DNA from: Paraphoma chrysanthemicola
Taxonomy: Eukaryota > Ascomycota > Dothideomycetes > Pleosporales > Phaeosphaeriaceae
DNA: 64,000 bases
Assembly: GCA_020744225.1 (NCBI GenBank)
Contig: JAGMWG010000004.1
Span: forward strand, 1,922,001-1,986,000
Direction of reading: 5' to 3'
This document shows positions 34,347 to 45,431 of the stretch, piece by piece; position 1 is the first letter of the stretch; each line of letters starts with the position of its first letter. The notes below the pieces were generated by a model that saw only the letters and a program-made list of their open reading frames with translations, was not told the DNA's origin and did not search any database. The position numbers were made by a program, and so were the translations under genes.

Positions 34347-36776
34347 ATGACCGCGGCTCCGACGCGCCTGCCCCTCTTTACCACCGCACCTTCCTCGTCT
34401 TTCCTCTCACCTGCATCAATCTCTGCATCCGACCTGAGCTTCGATTGGACCGCAATGTCGCCGCGCGAGGAGGTCAACGGTAAGCGAACGCTTTCTCATT
34501 TTGAGGTATTGAATGAAGACGTGTGTCGAGCGCGTTAGCCCGAGCTCCAGACTTCGACGGCATGTGACATCGCGAGGTTTGCCACCAGCTCCAGCAGCAC
34601 CAACCCTACGCCATGCGATAGCAGTCTTTGATTGGGAAGAGTATGATAAACTTGTGCATCTGCTAACGATATATTTACAGCTCGGCCTAGGAGAAAGGCC
34701 TCACAGAGCCCAGTGGCTCCAGCCAACGAGGAGCCAGCTGATAATGGAGGCTTCATCTTCGTTACGGCTGAGAAGCCGGCAGACTTCAAATCAAAGTCGA
34801 CCATGACCACAGTCCGCAAGAAGGCCATGGATGCATTCCTAAAGGGCGATAAGAAGACTGGGAAGACAGCCAAGAGCTCAGCAAGCAGGTCGAGATTGAG
34901 CAGTGTGGATACTGCTTCAAAAGCTTCATACAGGTCAAGATCAAGTGTTGGTCACGACGATGCCTTTACAGATATTTCTACCATGCCGACAACAGTATCT
35001 CAGAGCGCACCTAGTGTCACGCGCACCAAAGCAAGCTCACCGACAAGATCTTCCATTGCACCCTCCAGCCACGATCCGGATGCCCAGAGCGCATCAGGGA
35101 CCGTAGCAAGAGCCCAGAGATTTCGCGAGTTCGTACTCGAAGATGCGCCACTCGTCGCTCCGGCACGAGACAATGTTCCTCTTCCGTACGATGCCTACCA
35201 ACCAGGTCCATTCGTGTCCATTGGCACTTCGCTAGATCCATTCCGCACAATGTTTCAGTCAAGTCATCCAGGAGTCTCCGTTGAGCAGCTGAAGTTTCAC
35301 TGCAGTCGCTATTTTGGGACAAGGGGATTGGGACGCCACTGGATCCCCACAGCTCTTAGCTATCCTCACACATTCCTTGGTACGCTTTGTCTGGCAACAG
35401 CATACCACGATGTGATCCATGAGCAACCCCTAGAAAGCGTACAAACCATCGCGCTGCGTCAAGAAGTTATCCATCTTGTTGGTAGAAACATGCTGGACCC
35501 CAAGGCAAGCGTGTCGGACCACAATCTCATGGCCATCATCCAGCTTATCATCAGTGAGGTGATTGGCAGAGAAGAGTCAGGCCTGAGCTGGCACGAAAAT
35601 GGCATCGAAACTATGGTCAAACAGCGCGGCGGTCTGAACCAACTGGGTGTCAACGGATACCTTGCGTCATCGATAGCTTGGGTGTCTCTTGCCAGCTCGA
35701 TCCTCCGTGAAGAACCACCGCGGTCAATTTATCTCGATTATTGCACGGCGAATTCGAGAAAGAATTACGCTCCTACGGCCCCTATACCAGAGTCCCCAGT
35801 CTATTGTCCGCGGGGTTCCTTCAAGACATTGCAAAGGTCACCCCGATGCACGGCGAAGGCGCAGGAAATACTTGGAGACGTTCGCATGATGATCGATATC
35901 TTCCTTCACGAAACGAAGACGAGCCGTCGCAATTCACAAACTCTCATGAACCTGTACAGAAAGATCATCAGTCCTGCCGAATATCCGCCAGTGACTAAGC
36001 CCGGAAGAGCAGAACCATTGAGCAAGAGCGACTGGAAATATGAGGCGATCCGGCTCGCTTGTATCATCCAAGCAACGGCTATCATCCAGAGACTGCCGCT
36101 CTCTGATGCCCTTACGCACGCTGCAGAGGTCCGGGTGCCAAACACTCTTCACACTGCCTTGGCCATGTCGACATCGTATGACTCCCCGGTCTCGCCCTTC
36201 GACCAGCGCTTGATGACGCCCATGATCGAGTCCGCGACATCGCCATCATTTGCCCCATTTTCAGCTAGCCCTGCCATCCCCCAGTCTTACTTCCCAACTG
36301 TCGGCCCTCGCTCCTCCACCTCTTCGACCAACGCTCCACGTCCGTCGTTCTCTTCCACAAGCAGCGCAGCACGGCCCTCGGTATCATCTACTTATTCCTC
36401 CTCCTCCGAGCAATTCTACTTCGCCCCGCCTCCTCCACCCACACAAACCAAATCGACCAAACTACTGAAGGATCTCAAAACTGCCATCGAACAATCCAAC
36501 CTGTCAGACTGCTGGGCCGACATGGCCGGCGTGCTTCTCTGGATCGGCCTTGTCGTGGGCGCCGCAAGCAAGAACAGCGAATCCAAATTGCACAAGAAGT
36601 ACTTCTCCGCCTTGACGATGCGCGCAGGCGTCATGCTGTTCTTCGAACACCCGGAAGCCATCTGCGCGACCATGCTACGCATGGGCGAAGTGGTGGAAGC
36701 GCTTGCTGGTGATGCAAAGCCGAAATCACCGAGCTCAGACGAAGGCAATGGCAAGGGCAAGAAGAGGCGGGTATAG
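34347..36776 (+). CDS. Fungal-specific transcription factor-like protein (Fungal_trans_2 type, no zinc cluster)
   Basis: Exons 34347-34479 and 34681-36776 flank a 201-bp GTAAGC...ACAG intron with a CTAAC branch point; the product is about 742 residues. Exon 1 encodes a Ser/Pro/Thr-rich N-terminus. Exon 2 opens with a basic RPRRKAS patch, then GGFIFVTAEKPADFKSKSTM and TVRKKAMDAFL, a segment common in Zn-cluster-less relatives of fungal regulators. The central region (LGTLCLATAYHDVIHEQPLE, HNLMAIIQLIISEVIGREE, HENGIETMVKQRGGLNQLG) matches the helical Fungal_trans_2 domain. A Ser/Thr-rich low-complexity insert lies near residues 560-620, and the last segment is KGKKRRV, a possible nuclear signal. 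It may regulate transcription through partners instead of binding DNA directly; that is inference. Confidence 0.87.
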
Positions 36777-37403
36777 AGATTGGAAATGATGTATTACCCG
36801 TGATCTGGGGCATTCTGGGAAAGACGTTGGAATAAGCTTCCCACGAGTGGCGACTGTTTCGGCGAGTCCGAAGGTCGATGTCTGTGCTTGTGTAAGGCTG
36901 GGTGTGGGGTTTCTGTGGGTCTGACACATGGCTGTTCTGATTACTTTCAGTGTATCTCTTTTATTGTATACGCTTGCTCCTCCTGGGACGGTGTGGTTTG
37001 CTGTTGTTGTTGCATGGTACGGAGTTTCTTCGACGCGCTTACCAGCCAAAAGAATGTTCTTGAGCGTAGTTAGTTTTTTATGGCGACGTGGAAGCGCCTG
37101 TTCTGAATCAAGAGATTGAGTATCTTCGGTATTTGCAGTCGAGTCAAACGTAATACAGTGCCAAAGACCAGAATCGTGACAGAAGGCGGCAGAAGGCAAG
37201 GCAGCACATGAACGTCAGCCGTCCGTTCCTCAGGAGCAACATCACGTTCGACAGCATATACATGCAAGCATGCCAAACATGCCATGCCATGATATCATTT
37301 CATTTCATTTCATCTCATATTCTCATTTCCTCGCCCACTCCCAGTCCCCTCAATTATACCCTCCCCGTCCCGCCATGTGCGCTCATCAAGCATCATCTCG
37401 GAT
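36777..37403. other. Convergent intergenic region
   Basis: About 630 bp lies between 3' ends. It includes a short ATTTC repeat near 37298-37317 and no gene. Confidence 0.45.
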
Positions 37404-37800
37404 CTATCCGTGCGTAACCTTCTTGACCGTTCCGTCCTCATCGACGTGTACATTCAACCGCTCAGGCTTGTGGTCCATTGTGCTCATGCTGTCTGGCTTG
37501 AGGACGCGGTGTTCTTTGGGAAGGTCGGCTTTGGCGAAGGTCTAGCACATTCATCGTCAGTATGTTTACGACTACTCTACGCGGGAGGGCATTATTGTTT
37601 GAGGGAGGTATGCGGAAAATAGTAGGACGAGGCAGGCAGGCTAGGGCGGCGAGGCGTGGTGAGTCTTCAAGGTAGAGAGTAGAAGTTAGACGTACCACTT
37701 CATCGTGAGAATCACCGAGCTTCTTGCCCATGAGCTTGCTCATCCAGTCATTGCCAGAGTCACCATCCTTGGACTGCAGACCGGGGACTACGAGAGGCAT
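37404..37800 (-). CDS. Small I78-type (potato inhibitor I-like) proteinase inhibitor
   Basis: Exons 37800-37696 and 37541-37404 flank a 153-bp GTACGT...CTAG intron and encode 80 residues. Exon 1 gives MPLVVPGLQSKDGDSGNDWM, then KLMGKKLGDSHDEV. Exon 2 gives TFAKADLPKEHRVLKPDSMS and the hallmark RLNVHVDEDGTVKKV. The pattern LP-x-x-HR...RLNV-x-x-D-x-x-G-x-V fits the I78 inhibitor family, whose members inhibit serine proteases such as subtilisin-like enzymes. No signal peptide is present, so an intracellular or non-classically exported inhibitor is expected, as for yeast Pbi2-like proteins. Both exons are in phase 0. The gene is easily missed because each coding piece is under 140 nt. Confidence 0.85.
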
Positions 37801-38274
37801 CTTGGAGTTTGTGTGTGTCGTGAAAGTGCGGAGTACCCGAAGTGGTCGTATCTTGGAAGTTGGGTGGGTTGCTGGTGTAGGAGTTGCTACTTGATGGCGA
37901 TGTGAGGTGGCGGAGATGTATTTATGCAGGCGTTGTACCCTGGTACGTAGTTGGGTAGCGTTTTCTTGGTTGTTAGTCGTCCGAGTATGTGAAGGGGGTG
38001 TCGGTAGGCTGCAGTGGACTGACGCGTGAGATGTGACGTCAACCGTGGCTAGCCGCGCTTGTGATGGTGGGGTGTGGGGTTATGAGCTACCAGAAAGTCC
38101 GCGTTCCCAGAGAAGAGAAGCGAGCAAGCCCAAATCATTATGTAGGTTGAATTGTGTTCTTAAAAAACGGGCGCAAAGAGTAGGATTTCCATAATGGTAC
38201 AGGGTATTGGTACATCTAAAGACTTCTCCTCTCAACGAGTCCCAGCTCGCTCTTTCCTGGTACCTGAGTCACAC
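37801..38274. other. Intergenic region
   Basis: About 470 bp between two minus-strand genes. It should hold the I78-type promoter and the monooxygenase 3' end; nothing else is recognised. Confidence 0.45.
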
Positions 38275-39582
38275 CTATCCCTTCGTGTCTTCAACCAAAC
38301 TCAGCCCAGGATATACAGGCATCTTCCAGTCGTCTTTCTTCGCCGTCAACCATCCACCCATCCACAGCATCAACCTATCAATTCTCAAACTCGACAAAAC
38401 CCACAGCACATGATCCGTGACTGTAATACCCAGCTGCGAACTCGGGTAAAAGCCTGTATTCGCCCCTCCAAAAAATCGCTGGTACTTCTCAAGCGGAGGC
38501 TGCATGAGCTCATGGTACGCTTGCAGGGCCGCTTCTATGTTATTATCGTGCTTTGCCAGTTCGCCGGCTAGAATATACGATCCGATGAGCGAGAGCGTCG
38601 TTCCCATGCCTGTGAAAGGCGATGGACAGTATCCGGCGTCACCGAGTAGCGCGACCCTTCCGCTGTACAATTTCGGCATATGTACTTGTCCAAGCTCATG
38701 GGCATAAAAGTCCGTTGTATTCTTCATGCCTTCCATGAAGCGTTCACATTCCCAGCCTGCGCCCTTGAAAGTGTTGGTCCACTCTTCCTTTTGCTGATCG
38801 AGAGGTAGCTTGTGCACGCTCTTGAAGTGCTCGTGGCGCGCCTTATCTCTCATCATGAAGAGATAGACCTGTGTGATGGGACGATTTCCAGTCCGCGTCA
38901 TGATCATTCGGCCGCCTGGCGCGAAATGGATGCGGGCATCGCTGTCATCGGACTCGATACGTGGGACGGCGTAGTATGCACCATGGATGCCAAGAGTCCT
39001 GAAGCATTCTGCTTCAATATCGTCGTCAAAAGCAGCGCGCCTGGTACGTGAGTTCTGACCGTCCGCTGCGACGACAAGATCGAAGTGCTGCTTCTCGCCG
39101 TTCGAAAGAATGACGTCCACACCATTGCCGGTCTGCGTAAACTGTGTCATGGTAGTGTTGAACTTGTATGTTAAACTGCCTTCTTTTCCTCCGCTCTTTT
39201 GAATCTTCTGTCGCTCTGCGATGCTTCCATCGTGAAATATATTGACCATATCTCCACGCATAATCTCATACTCATTCGTCAAAGCAAGACCTTGTCCGGC
39301 AGCAGCGCTGTTGATGCCGAATCCCATCAGCGACTTGCCATTCTTGTCCACCAGTTGCATGCCGGTCTCGTGAACGCATGCTGCCTTCAGCTCAGGAAGA
39401 AGACCCATCCCTTTCGTGATAGGGACGCCTTGAGATTTGAGATCGATCTGCTGGCCGCCAGTTCGCAGCGAGGAAGATCGTTCGATGACGGTGATGTTGT
39501 TGCTTGGGCTGACCTTCTGGAGGAGGTGGGCAAATGCTGGACCAGCGCATCCTGCGCCTACGATGAGGATGTTGAGCGACAT
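38275..39582 (-). CDS. FAD-dependent aromatic-hydroxylase-like monooxygenase
   Basis: A single exon of 435 residues starts at the ATG at 39582 (MSLNILIVGAG). An ATG at 39618 would add 12 residues and cannot be excluded. The FAD ADP-binding motif is GAGCAGP (9-15). A DG-type motif occurs as VVAADGQNSRTRR, and the second FAD motif as VALLGDAGYCPSPFTGMGTT. The order and spacing match class A flavoprotein monooxygenases such as salicylate hydroxylase, TetX-like and fungal tailoring enzymes, and the length is normal. It probably uses NAD(P)H and O2 to hydroxylate a small aromatic or polyketide-like substrate in the cytosol. No backbone synthase lies nearby, so a stand-alone catabolic role is as likely as secondary metabolism. 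Confidence 0.9.
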   Translation of the reverse strand: MSLNILIVGAGCAGPAFAHLLQKVSPSNNITVIERSSSLRTGGQQIDLKSQGVPITKGMGLLPELKAACVHETGMQLVDKNGKSLMGFGINSAAAGQGLALTNEYEIMRGDMVNIFHDGSIAERQKIQKSGGKEGSLTYKFNTTMTQFTQTGNGVDVILSNGEKQHFDLVVAADGQNSRTRRAAFDDDIEAECFRTLGIHGAYYAVPRIESDDSDARIHFAPGGRMIMTRTGNRPITQVYLFMMRDKARHEHFKSVHKLPLDQQKEEWTNTFKGAGWECERFMEGMKNTTDFYAHELGQVHMPKLYSGRVALLGDAGYCPSPFTGMGTTLSLIGSYILAGELAKHDNNIEAALQAYHELMQPPLEKYQRFFGGANTGFYPSSQLGITVTDHVLWVLSSLRIDRLMLWMGGWLTAKKDDWKMPVYPGLSLVEDTKG

Positions 39583-40735
39583 TGCTGTATTGGCTGTTCG
39601 TGGCAGAATGCTGGCCATGTACAAACGATGGTTCAGCGTCTATATGAATTGCTCTCTTCAGATACTCGTATATTTGGACACTGTTGAGGTTGCAGTGATC
39701 ATGCTGAGTAGCCATATATCTTCGGCGACAGCGAATTCAAATATCTCCAGTGTTGGCTAAAGCCGTCGCCTTGAGATCGTGTCCGACTTTTCGTCCGATG
39801 CTTGAAGTCGGCCATTCCCAGCACCGGCCGCTTCCTCCGACATGGCCTTCCGGTACCGCAACACAATCAGGCCTTGAAAGCAAAAGCGGATCGTGAGTAA
39901 CCAATCGCACCTTCGAAAACGTTGCTGCCTGAAGTGCCTACTACACCTTGAGATCTCCGGTCGGACACTTCCGAATGCCTTCGCGTGCGTCCACGTCTGC
40001 AGTACAACCTTTACCGCACATTGAGAGTCTCTAGGCTATTACATTAAGGCCCCTTTGGCTACTTTAGCAGCAATTGCATCTATCTGCGCTGCCCGCTAAA
40101 GAAGTTGCGGACGGGGTAGATTTATCGTCTCACCGGAGCTGCAAAGGTGCAGTAACAATACGCAAGCAGCATTGCGGACTCTCATCTCGGCAGCTTCTGA
40201 GGAAACTGCCCCTTTGGTACATAGCCCTGTTGGAGGAGTCAGCCAGTGCGACCGCTGATTCATCACCCAAAGCGGTATCGCTTACTTCCTCACATTGTTG
40301 AGTTTGTTTCTCATCTGGCTCGTCTGCCTTTTAAGTCAATTTGTATATCTTTTGCGACCATATGGTCCATCGTTCAAGTAGGTTGAAAATGGAGCTGAAT
40401 ATTCGATGTTTGCGATCTCGTCACCATGAAACCGACAGCCCCCACGTTCACACGTTTTGTTCAAAGTCCTTCGCAATGAAATGCAGCCAACAGAAATCAA
40501 TCCATTGTGAGCCTTGCTTAATCTGAAATAGAATGGCGTGAGTGACAGACCTCCAATGGCCTGGCCATCGATCTATATACCTTTAATCGCGATGGTTGTC
40601 ATTTAAGGTTATTAGTAACCTCGTTGCTTGTCCGTGGCTGCACGAGGCTTGGTCAGCGCTACGCCATAACTACAATTAGATGCGACCACACCAAGATGCG
40701 CACCCCGACTGACAGCTCCTTTCCTTTGCAAAGCC
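39583..40735. other. Divergent intergenic region
   Basis: About 1.15 kb separates the monooxygenase and rhodopsin-like genes. No gene is supported; short frames lack motifs. Confidence 0.45.
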
Positions 40736-41953
40736 ATGGGAGATCTCCGGCCAGCGTTGCTGACGACGAATGTGGTGCTAATCGTGCTGAGCTTAGCCGC
40801 AATAGCATGTCGAGTTGGGAGGAAGGTTCTATTGAAGAGACCATTTACTTGGCATGATGGTGGGCTTCCCTCATTGAGCTTCGAGACCTATAGATTGACA
40901 GACATAGCACTTATCATGCTGGCAGCCCTGTTTGCAACCATCTTCTCAAGCTTGCTCATGGCTTCTACACGCTTTGGTCTCGGCCTACCGAGCAGAGAAG
41001 TCTCGAAAAGTGATTTGAGAATAGTGTTGAAGGTCCGTTCTCCTCTTATCTTGTCAGAATTTTGTCATCTAATACGATTTCAGCTCGTTATGATTTATAG
41101 AGTCTTCTACTTTCTGTGCAATTGGATGGTGAAGGCATCGCTCCTCCTTTTCTACAACACGCTCACAGTGGATCGAGGATCTCGTTGCTTCATCAACGTC
41201 ATGTAAGAAGCCTTCTGTCGAATCCACGCAAGTCAAGACTGACTGTGAACGACCTCTAGGCAAGTCGTTGCTTTCGCTTTCGGCATGACATGCCTCTTCG
41301 TCACAATTTTCCAATGCCAACCCATACATAAAGTATGGGATGGTGCAAGCGTACCGGGCAAATGCGCAAGTTGGCCATACTTCAACTACTTCAACAGCTG
41401 CTTCATGCTCGCTACCGACGTGGTCCTGTACGCGATGCCGCTTGTATTTGTGTGGCATCTGCGTGTGAGCAGGCCACAGCTTATTGCCGTAAATATGCTT
41501 TTCGCCCTTGGAGGGCTCTGTCTCGCAGCCAGCAGCGTGCGGATATACTTTGTCCATGAGCAGAATATCAACCCGGACTTCACTCGCCGCAACGCGATGA
41601 CGGTGATATGTGCCGCCGTAGAAAATCATCTTGCCATCATCGTGGCATGCGCACCCAGTATCAAGGTCGTCTTACTCCATTACCTACCAAGCCTCAAAGG
41701 AGATTTCGAGAGGTATCCGGACTCTGGAATTAGAACCAGCGACCTGAACATCATGTCGATCAACACGCAAACCGAACAAGACAGCCTGCCGAAGTTTGCG
41801 AAACCTGTGATAGACCGCAAGACTACAGACGAGAGTGGCAAGACTGCCAGAACGCGCGACAGGAAGTGGTGGAGGCCGCCGACTAGCTGGGAGGTGAACA
41901 CAGAGGATACAGGAGCTTGCGACCTGGAAAATGCGACACGCAGGCACAGATAG
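40736..41953 (+). CDS. Rhodopsin-like/PTH11-related integral membrane protein
   Basis: Four exons, 40736-40859, 40902-41032, 41084-41202 and 41260-41953, give about 355 residues. Splicing joins TWHD to DIALIMLAALFATIF, giving the W-x-DD pattern seen at the start of helix 2 in this fungal family, then LK to LVMIYRVFYFLCNWMVKASL, then INVM to QVVAFAFGMTCLFVTIFQCQ. The segment CQPIHKVWDGASVPGKCASW is the conserved extracellular loop with paired cysteines. About seven helices precede a hydrophilic cytoplasmic tail. PTH11 relatives act in surface sensing in some plant pathogens; most members, probably including this one, are uncharacterised. Introns 1 (42 bp) and 2 (51 bp) are multiples of three and free of stops, so retention would still give an open frame. 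Confidence 0.85.
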
Positions 41954-42418
41954 AATATTCCTGCGAGAAGCTCAAATAAATTTCAAAGAAACATCTCCCG
42001 ATGTCTTGATCTCGCGCCTGGTGAAGCGCTCTCCGTATATAGCTCTTTCACACGAGGCCATGCCAGACCTCCAAGATCTGTTACGTCCTCAGTACATTAA
42101 TCTGATCAATCGGAATATGTTATGGTGTTGATAAAATGTGTCGTAATCACAATGGTAGTTCGGAGAGGTGTTGCGGAGGACAGCTGCGGGCGCATTGGGA
42201 AGCTCGAGGCCCACAGCGAACGCCAAGCTCGTCTTCTAAAGTTCATCGCTTCGCGCATCATCAGCATTCGCACCCGCAACGTCCCACGAGCCATTCAATA
42301 ACATTTGCTTTGCGTCCATCCTCCTCTTCCAACGTGAAAGGCAATCCAGTACGGTACATCCTCGTGCAGGTCGTTGAATCATTGGACCATACGTGGACAA
42401 CCTCTCTCAAGCTTCACC
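41954..42418. other. Intergenic region upstream of EMC5
   Basis: About 465 bp with no gene visible; it should contain the EMC5 promoter. Confidence 0.45.
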
Positions 42419-42893
42419 ATGGCCATCCTGGGCGCGGTTCTCAACGCAGTGGGCGCGTTATTCCTGACACACGCGTACGTTGGAGATACTTATATCCTCC
42501 CAGCTCTGCATACTGTCGCATACTAATGACCCTCTCAGCGTCTACTCAACTCATGAACACACCACCGCATTCTCCTCGACCCCACTCCCCACAGACATCA
42601 CGCTCGAGCTCCTGATATCCATTCTCATCCTCTCGACCGGCATCGTACTGTCTGCGCAACCGCTGCGTCCCATCGAGGCCGCCACATGGGCGGGCCAGCT
42701 GAGCCGCGAGGGCAGGAAGCCGGACGGCCAATATACGAGGGAGGGCGAGGCGGTGCTGAGCGAGGGCGACCCATATGCGTTCTTGGGACTCGATGGGGGC
42801 TTTGGCAAGGGAGAAGGACGGAAAGGCTTCTGGGATGCGCGGGGGAAGAGGAGGGAGTACGAAGAGTGGGTGAGGGGCAAGGGAAAGGAGTAG
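42419..42893 (+). CDS. EMC5: ER membrane protein complex subunit 5 (EMC5/MMgT family)
   Basis: Exons 42419-42474 and 42539-42893 flank a 64-bp GTACGT...CTCAG intron with a TACTAAT branch site; the product is 136 residues. Helix 1 is AILGAVLNAVGALFLTHAVY and helix 2 is ELLISILILSTGIVLSA. LRPIEAATWAG follows, and a conserved Pro-Tyr-Ala-Phe-Leu (PYAFL) element lies near 105-110. The two-helix layout and length match fungal Emc5. It helps insert multi-pass and tail-anchored proteins into the ER membrane as part of the EMC. The start MAILGAVLNA is in a CACCATGG context. The C-terminal tail is charged (GKRREYEEWVRGKGKE) and faces the cytosol by family topology. Confidence 0.87.
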
Positions 42894-43205
42894 ACCATGT
42901 GGGCTAATGTTGGATTGGAGATGCGTACGGATGAGAAAGGCGTATATTGCATACAGAGGTTGCGAAATATGGTGGGAAGGGCTCACAGAAGCAGTAAATA
43001 GAAGGAATCAAGAACAGGACATGATGCATTTTCCGGCCTTCCAAAAAATAACCCGCACGTACCAAATCGCGAATCCGACAACGCCAGCCATCCCATACGC
43101 CTCGCTAGATGAAGCAATTGCCCACAAACGAATCAAACTGACCTTTTGAACGCCGAATCCCAAACTCCCCACATCTACACCAAAACCCAGCACCCAACAC
43201 ACCCC
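42894..43205. other. Convergent intergenic region
   Basis: About 310 bp between the EMC5 and luciferase-like-domain 3' ends. A hydrophobic minus-strand frame lies at 43008-43202 but has no ATG context or splice link that I can defend. Confidence 0.45.
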
Positions 43206-44099
43206 TCAAGCATCCCCCGTCATTTTCTCCACACTCCTCCCCGCACACCCATGCACCTTACAGGCCCAACATTCCTTACCCTCCATACTCCTCCCAACAG
43301 CCTCGACATCCATACTCCTCCTCCGCGGCCCGGCCTCCTCGCCATTAACATCAATGCCGCTAACCCACCAAATACTCGCAGCGACAATGCTCATAACAAC
43401 ATCCACCTCGGCCTCATCTCGCGGCGCATAAATCAGAACAAACTCCTTGGGCACGAAGCGGCGACACCACCCCCCGCGCGCGAGCGGGTGTCGCTCGCCC
43501 CATTTATTCTCCAGCATGAGTTTTGCATCGGCCGGGTGTAAAGTCAGATGCATCGATCCGTCGGACGGGTGGGCGTGGCAGATTTCGCCGCCGCAGGTGC
43601 GTGTGATGGGGATGGAGGTGAAGAGGCCTGAGGAGTGTTTTTCGAAACAGGATGTGCGTTCTGTAAGGCGATTGCGGGAATCTTGTGCCAAAGCTCTGAG
43701 GCGCGCTACTAGCAATCTATAGATCGCTGCGTCGGACTTCTGGGTTTGTTGGCGCTGAGGCGCGACGCCTTGGACGAGGGGACGTGGGCCTTTGCGGGTG
43801 GGTAGAGCGGACGGGGTTGTGAAGTAGCCGTTTTGTGGGCGGAAGTGTGGTGGGATGGGAAGGGGTTGGAGAGGGTCGCGGAGGCAGATTAGCGAGAGGA
43901 GTTTGATCTTGAGGTAGCCGAGGGGTGTTGCTGGGGTGCCGCCGGGGCCGAGACTGAGGAAGGCTTTGTAGTCGTAGTGGATGTAGAAGGCGAGGAGAGG
44001 CGGGAGGAGGAGGGTTAGAAGGGTGGTGAGGACGTGAAAGGTTGTTTCGGAGAGCATGGTGTTGAAGTAGTATGGTATGTTAAGCTGTGTTGGGTGCAT
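43206..44099 (-). CDS. Luciferase-like domain protein (DUF5519 type) with N-terminal membrane anchor
   Basis: A single exon of 297 residues starts at the ATG at 44099; the ATG at 44057 would remove 14 residues. One hydrophobic helix (VLTTLLTLLLPPLLAFYIHY, ~22-41) anchors the protein. A GGTPATPLGYLKIKLLSL segment follows. The conserved C-terminal domain has HAHPSDGSMHLTLHPADAKL, WGERHPLA, and VPKEFVLIYAPRDEAEV, the core of the fungal luciferase-like (PF17648) family. Despite the name, no light-emitting role is known for the fungal members. It may be an ER- or membrane-bound protein of unknown function. The chain after YAPRDE... is typical of the family's C-terminal helix. Confidence 0.82.
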   Translation of the reverse strand: MHPTQLNIPYYFNTMLSETTFHVLTTLLTLLLPPLLAFYIHYDYKAFLSLGPGGTPATPLGYLKIKLLSLICLRDPLQPLPIPPHFRPQNGYFTTPSALPTRKGPRPLVQGVAPQRQQTQKSDAAIYRLLVARLRALAQDSRNRLTERTSCFEKHSSGLFTSIPITRTCGGEICHAHPSDGSMHLTLHPADAKLMLENKWGERHPLARGGWCRRFVPKEFVLIYAPRDEAEVDVVMSIVAASIWWVSGIDVNGEEAGPRRRSMDVEAVGRSMEGKECWACKVHGCAGRSVEKMTGDA

Positions 44100-45431
44100 C
44101 CTGGTAGAGTCGACCAGTTGTTGAAACTGGAAAATTGGTATTCAAAAGGGAGTCCTTGAGGTCCTTTTGTTCCAGCTAGAATTGATCGTTGTGTGACCTC
44201 CGCAGTCGGACACAGTACACGGGTGTCTTCCACGCTTCCGCGGACACGAAATGACGAGCAATTGACGAAGTAAGAACAAACACGAGAAGCAAGTCGATCT
44301 CCCTTGCAGCAAGCTGAACAAAGTAGACGCCGAAATGAAATATCTGGACCTAAAAGCCTCAGGGTCTGCCCTCCACGCCACGCTCACCGTCTCTTCCGAA
44401 CCTTATGTACCTCACGTCTCCTCAGCTCACCCAACAAGCAACGTCAAAGGATAGTCCGGCCTCGTACGCTTGTACCACGTGCTAGTTCTCGATGCCGTTA
44501 GCTCCCGCTCGCTAGTCGATCCCATTGGTCCACATGGTCCCTGTGACGCAGCAGCTGTTCTCATCTGCCCACTGCATTTCTCCACAATACCTGTGCAAAG
44601 CAACATCGTCACATTGTCGTTGGCCAATTCCTTTCTCCACGGACGAATCGGCGATTTCGACGCTTCCCCTTTCGCTACAAGGGCATTGGCGCGGTGGCAT
44701 GACTGGTGGGCTTGCACAAACGGCTATCGCCAGGTCGTCGGCGGGCGTTGCGTAGGTGTGTCTTGGGTGCTGAGCTCAGCCGATCATGTCTTGCGAAATC
44801 CGGTAGGGAATGTGGACGGCTCGCTGCTTGTCCACCGATTTGGCGCTGGAAGGTCTGGAAGACCAGCTGATCTTTGCTGTGACTACAAGTGCGGAGAACC
44901 AAGACCATTGGTTGCGTACGTCGGAGGCGGAGTCTCGTGATGCTGCGGAGCGATCGGCCGACAAAGTACCGCATATCAGTGCATGTCTAGGTTTACCAAA
45001 AAGGGAAAACTGGCTACATGCAGGCATGTGGAGTACCGTATGCAGGGTCTATTGGGGCGTGTCGTGGCAAGCTGTGAGTATCGCGTTCGCTGCGATAGGC
45101 TCAATGTTCCGACTTCCGACGCAGCTGCATGCCACGCAGTGTTCTCATTCCGACGATGAGTCAAAGTATGAACATTGGAAGGATTGAATTCTGTGTTCTT
45201 GATGCTGTTCGAAGACAAGGGTGGGGTCGAGGTACGAGCTGTCCGGCATCAGCAAGTGAAGTCAGCGGCTTAGAGCATGTCAGCAAAGGGAATTACTTGG
45301 GGAGAGCTGTGAGTATTCGTTTGACATATAGGTTCCGCCAACTTGCAGACTTGCATAGGACTGAATGTAGTCAAATGCTGCATGACACTCAATGTCCAAG
45401 CTACAGCTTTCCTATCATTTTCAGCTAGGAT
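44100..45431. other. Intergenic region without a supportable gene
   Basis: About 1.3 kb upstream of the luciferase-like-domain gene and beyond the SAS10 3' end. Open frames of 80-156 codons occur on both strands (44470-44940 the longest) but overlap one another and lack motifs. Confidence 0.4.

Noticed and set aside
43008..43202. Hydrophobic 64-codon minus-strand frame
   Set aside because: It looks like a membrane segment but has no credible ATG or splice link to the neighbouring gene.
44470..44940. 156-codon plus-strand frame
   Set aside because: No recognised motif; overlapping frames on the other strand are equally open.
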